64,000 bases of DNA from an uncultured Paracoccaceae bacterium. GTDB lineage: Bacteria > Pseudomonadota > Alphaproteobacteria > Rhodobacterales > Rhodobacteraceae. The stretch is taken from positions 58,612 to 122,611 of the forward strand of contig CANKVU010000016.1 in NCBI GenBank assembly GCA_947487205.1. Direction: 5' to 3'. The notes under the pieces are model-generated. The model saw only the letters and a list, made by a program, of their open reading frames with translations. It ran no database searches and was not told where the DNA came from. Position numbers and translations under genes: made by a program. Positions 62,112 through 64,000 of this stretch are shown here, piece after piece. Each line of letters starts with the position of its first letter. The first letter of the stretch is position 1.

Positions 62112-62693
62112 TCATTTGCCCTTGCCGATCCGCGGCTCCGTTCCGGCCATCAAGCGGATGATGTTCGCCTTGTGCCGAAGGAAGATCACCGCGGCCATCA
62201 GCACCAGGCCCGCCGCGAGCGCCTGGCTTCCGAACATGAGCGCATAGATCGGAGATAGTCCGGCCGCGACCAGCGCGGCCAGTGACGAAATGCGCGTCGC
62301 CGCGGCGATGGCGATCCATGTCGCGCAGACGGCAAGGCCGATCGGCCAGACAAGGGCGAGGACCGTCCCGAGGAAGGTCGCCACGCCCTTGCCGCCGCGG
62401 AACGCCAGGTAGACCGGATAGCAATGCCCCGCGAAGGCGGCGACGCCTGCCACCTGCCCCGCAGTGTCGCCGAAGAGCAGGCGGGCGACGATCACGGCGG
62501 CCGCACCTTTTCCCACGTCGCAGACAAGCGTCGCCAGCGCGGCCGGCTTGGACCCCGTCCGCAGTACATTCGTGGCGCCGATGTTTCCCGACCCGATCTG
62601 ACGGAGATCGCCAAGCCCCATCGCCCGGGTGATGACCAATCCGAACGGCACCGAGCCCAGGAGGAAAGAGACGATGGCGACGGCGATCAGCAT
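62112..62693 (-). CDS. plsY: Acyl-phosphate:glycerol-3-phosphate acyltransferase PlsY
   Basis: From ATG 62693; SFLLGSVPFGLVITRAMGLGDLRQIGSGNIGATNVLRTG; GHCYPVYLAFRGGKGVATFLG. Confidence 0.95.
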   Translation of the reverse strand: MLIAVAIVSFLLGSVPFGLVITRAMGLGDLRQIGSGNIGATNVLRTGSKPAALATLVCDVGKGAAAVIVARLLFGDTAGQVAGVAAFAGHCYPVYLAFRGGKGVATFLGTVLALVWPIGLAVCATWIAIAAATRISSLAALVAAGLSPIYALMFGSQALAAGLVLMAAVIFLRHKANIIRLMAGTEPRIGKGK

Positions 62694-62916
62694 GGTGCGA
62701 CTCCCGGGAAAGGCATGGCGGAACCTTGGGTCCCGACGGATGCAAGGTAAAGGATCGCGTGATTGTGCACTCATGCAGGGAACCGTGTACCATTCCTGCC
62801 CTTTGTGCGGCAATCGCCGGGCATACGTTCCTTACGTGACACCGTCGACCCGTCCCGGGCGCCTGCCCCGGGGCAGAAACGGACGGTCATCCGTGCAGAA
62901 ACGGAAAGGATATCTC

Positions 62917-63726
62917 GTGAAGCGCATTTTCTATCCCGCTGCCTTCCTGCTCGTCGCGGCGGCGACGGCGCAGGCCGAACCGGATCGCGATGCGGTCACC
63001 AAAATCAGCGATACCGTGGGCGAGATGACGATGACCATGCCCGGGGACGATGCGGATGACCGCGGCATCGAGAACTCGCTCCGGTTCGAACCAATCCAGA
63101 ATTTCGACGAGATGTTCCTGCGCGACGACGTCGTCTTCCTGATGCGGCACGGTCCGACCGACTGGTCGAAGCTGGACGAAAAGGACGTGGCGCCCGGGGA
63201 CTGCGCGGATCAGCGCGTCCTGTCCGATCAGGGCCGTCAGGACATGCGCGACCTTGGGGCGCTCCTGGCACATAACGATATCCGGTTCGGCCGCGTGGTC
63301 GTCAGCGAATGGTGCCGCAATCAGCAGACCGTCGACGAGATGCGAACCGGATTCGACGCGTACGCGGGCGAATCCCTGAACGGCGTTCCGGTCGAAACCG
63401 CCGCTGATCTGAACTTGCTTCTCTCGCTCCAGGGCGCCCGCGATGTCGAGGGCCTGCGCGACCTCGTGTCGTCTTGGGACGGCGGTACAGGAGAAGGCCC
63501 GCTGCTGGTGGTCAGCCACTTCACGAACATACAGGAGCTGACCCAGTTCTCGGTCTATGAAGGGGAGATCCTGGTCATCGACCCGGACCGGAACAACCGG
63601 GTTCTCGGCTACCTTCGCCTGAAGACCGCCGAACCCGACGTGGGACATTTCGACGTCGAGGCGGACATGACGCCGGTTGAGCCCGATTCCGCCGCGGACC
63701 AGCCGGCCAAGGCGGCCACGAACTGA
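62917..63726 (+). CDS. Secreted histidine phosphatase family protein
   Basis: GTG start; signal peptide VKRIFYPAAFLLVAAATAQA; VVFLMRHGPTDWSK RHG motif; VVSHFTNIQELT. Confidence 0.8.
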   Translation: MKRIFYPAAFLLVAAATAQAEPDRDAVTKISDTVGEMTMTMPGDDADDRGIENSLRFEPIQNFDEMFLRDDVVFLMRHGPTDWSKLDEKDVAPGDCADQRVLSDQGRQDMRDLGALLAHNDIRFGRVVVSEWCRNQQTVDEMRTGFDAYAGESLNGVPVETAADLNLLLSLQGARDVEGLRDLVSSWDGGTGEGPLLVVSHFTNIQELTQFSVYEGEILVIDPDRNNRVLGYLRLKTAEPDVGHFDVEADMTPVEPDSAADQPAKAATN

Positions 63727-64000
63727 CGCCCGTTCGCGGGATTCGATGGCCTTCCGCCTGTTGAGTCTCGATGAGCCGGAGGGACGTTCGCGGCTCTGTT
63801 CCGTTCCGAGTAAGGATTGCGCACATTCACGGGCGGAAGCGCTCACAAAATTTCCGCATCGAGGCTACTGCCCGAATATTGCTGTTCGATGACGCTTTTT
63901 CGTCGGAACCGCGAAAAAAGCTCTTGCGGGGTTGGATTGGTATCCGTAGATAGCGCTTCACCGGCGGCGCTGAGGCGCTGGCGGGGCGCTGCGGGAGCCG

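Overview
High-GC alphaproteobacterial chromosome segment, most consistent with Rhodobacteraceae (gene-order and protein-motif recognition only, no database search). About 60 protein genes are supported, almost all core. Left part: the end of an EcfG-type sigma factor, an HWE-type sensor kinase, then a compact phospholipase-D-like / amidoligase / class-I glutamine-amidotransferase-like gene set; ahcY; the RegB/SenC/RegA redox system; a kinase-less PAS (DivL-like) protein; tsaE-amgK-murU-addB-addA-trxA; and a glycosyltransferase / Stealth / MsbA-like ABC exporter group. Middle part: hslV-secB-fxsA-tim44-mltA-smr-hslU-dnaQ-coaE-aroE-maf, then a probable chromosomal replication origin in the maf/hemJ gap (DnaA box, AT-rich tract, flip of gene orientation), then hemJ-rho-mnmE-mnmG-rsmG-parA-parB with two perfect parS sites embedded in the 5' ends of mnmG and rsmG. 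Right part: hemW-rdgB-rph / hrcA-grpE, mutS, ppa, maeB, msrA, pgsA-moaD-moaE, ompA/BON-like, ubiA-rsmE-gshA, plsY. No rRNA, tRNA, CRISPR array, prophage or IS element was recognised. Best second-look items: the sigma-factor-linked PLD/amidoligase/GATase set, the origin with parS sites doubling as start regions, tandem tiny ORFs divergent from a LysR regulator, a sharp AT-ending-codon patch inside rho, the Stealth/MsbA pair, and a translationally coupled small-protein/membrane-protein pair.
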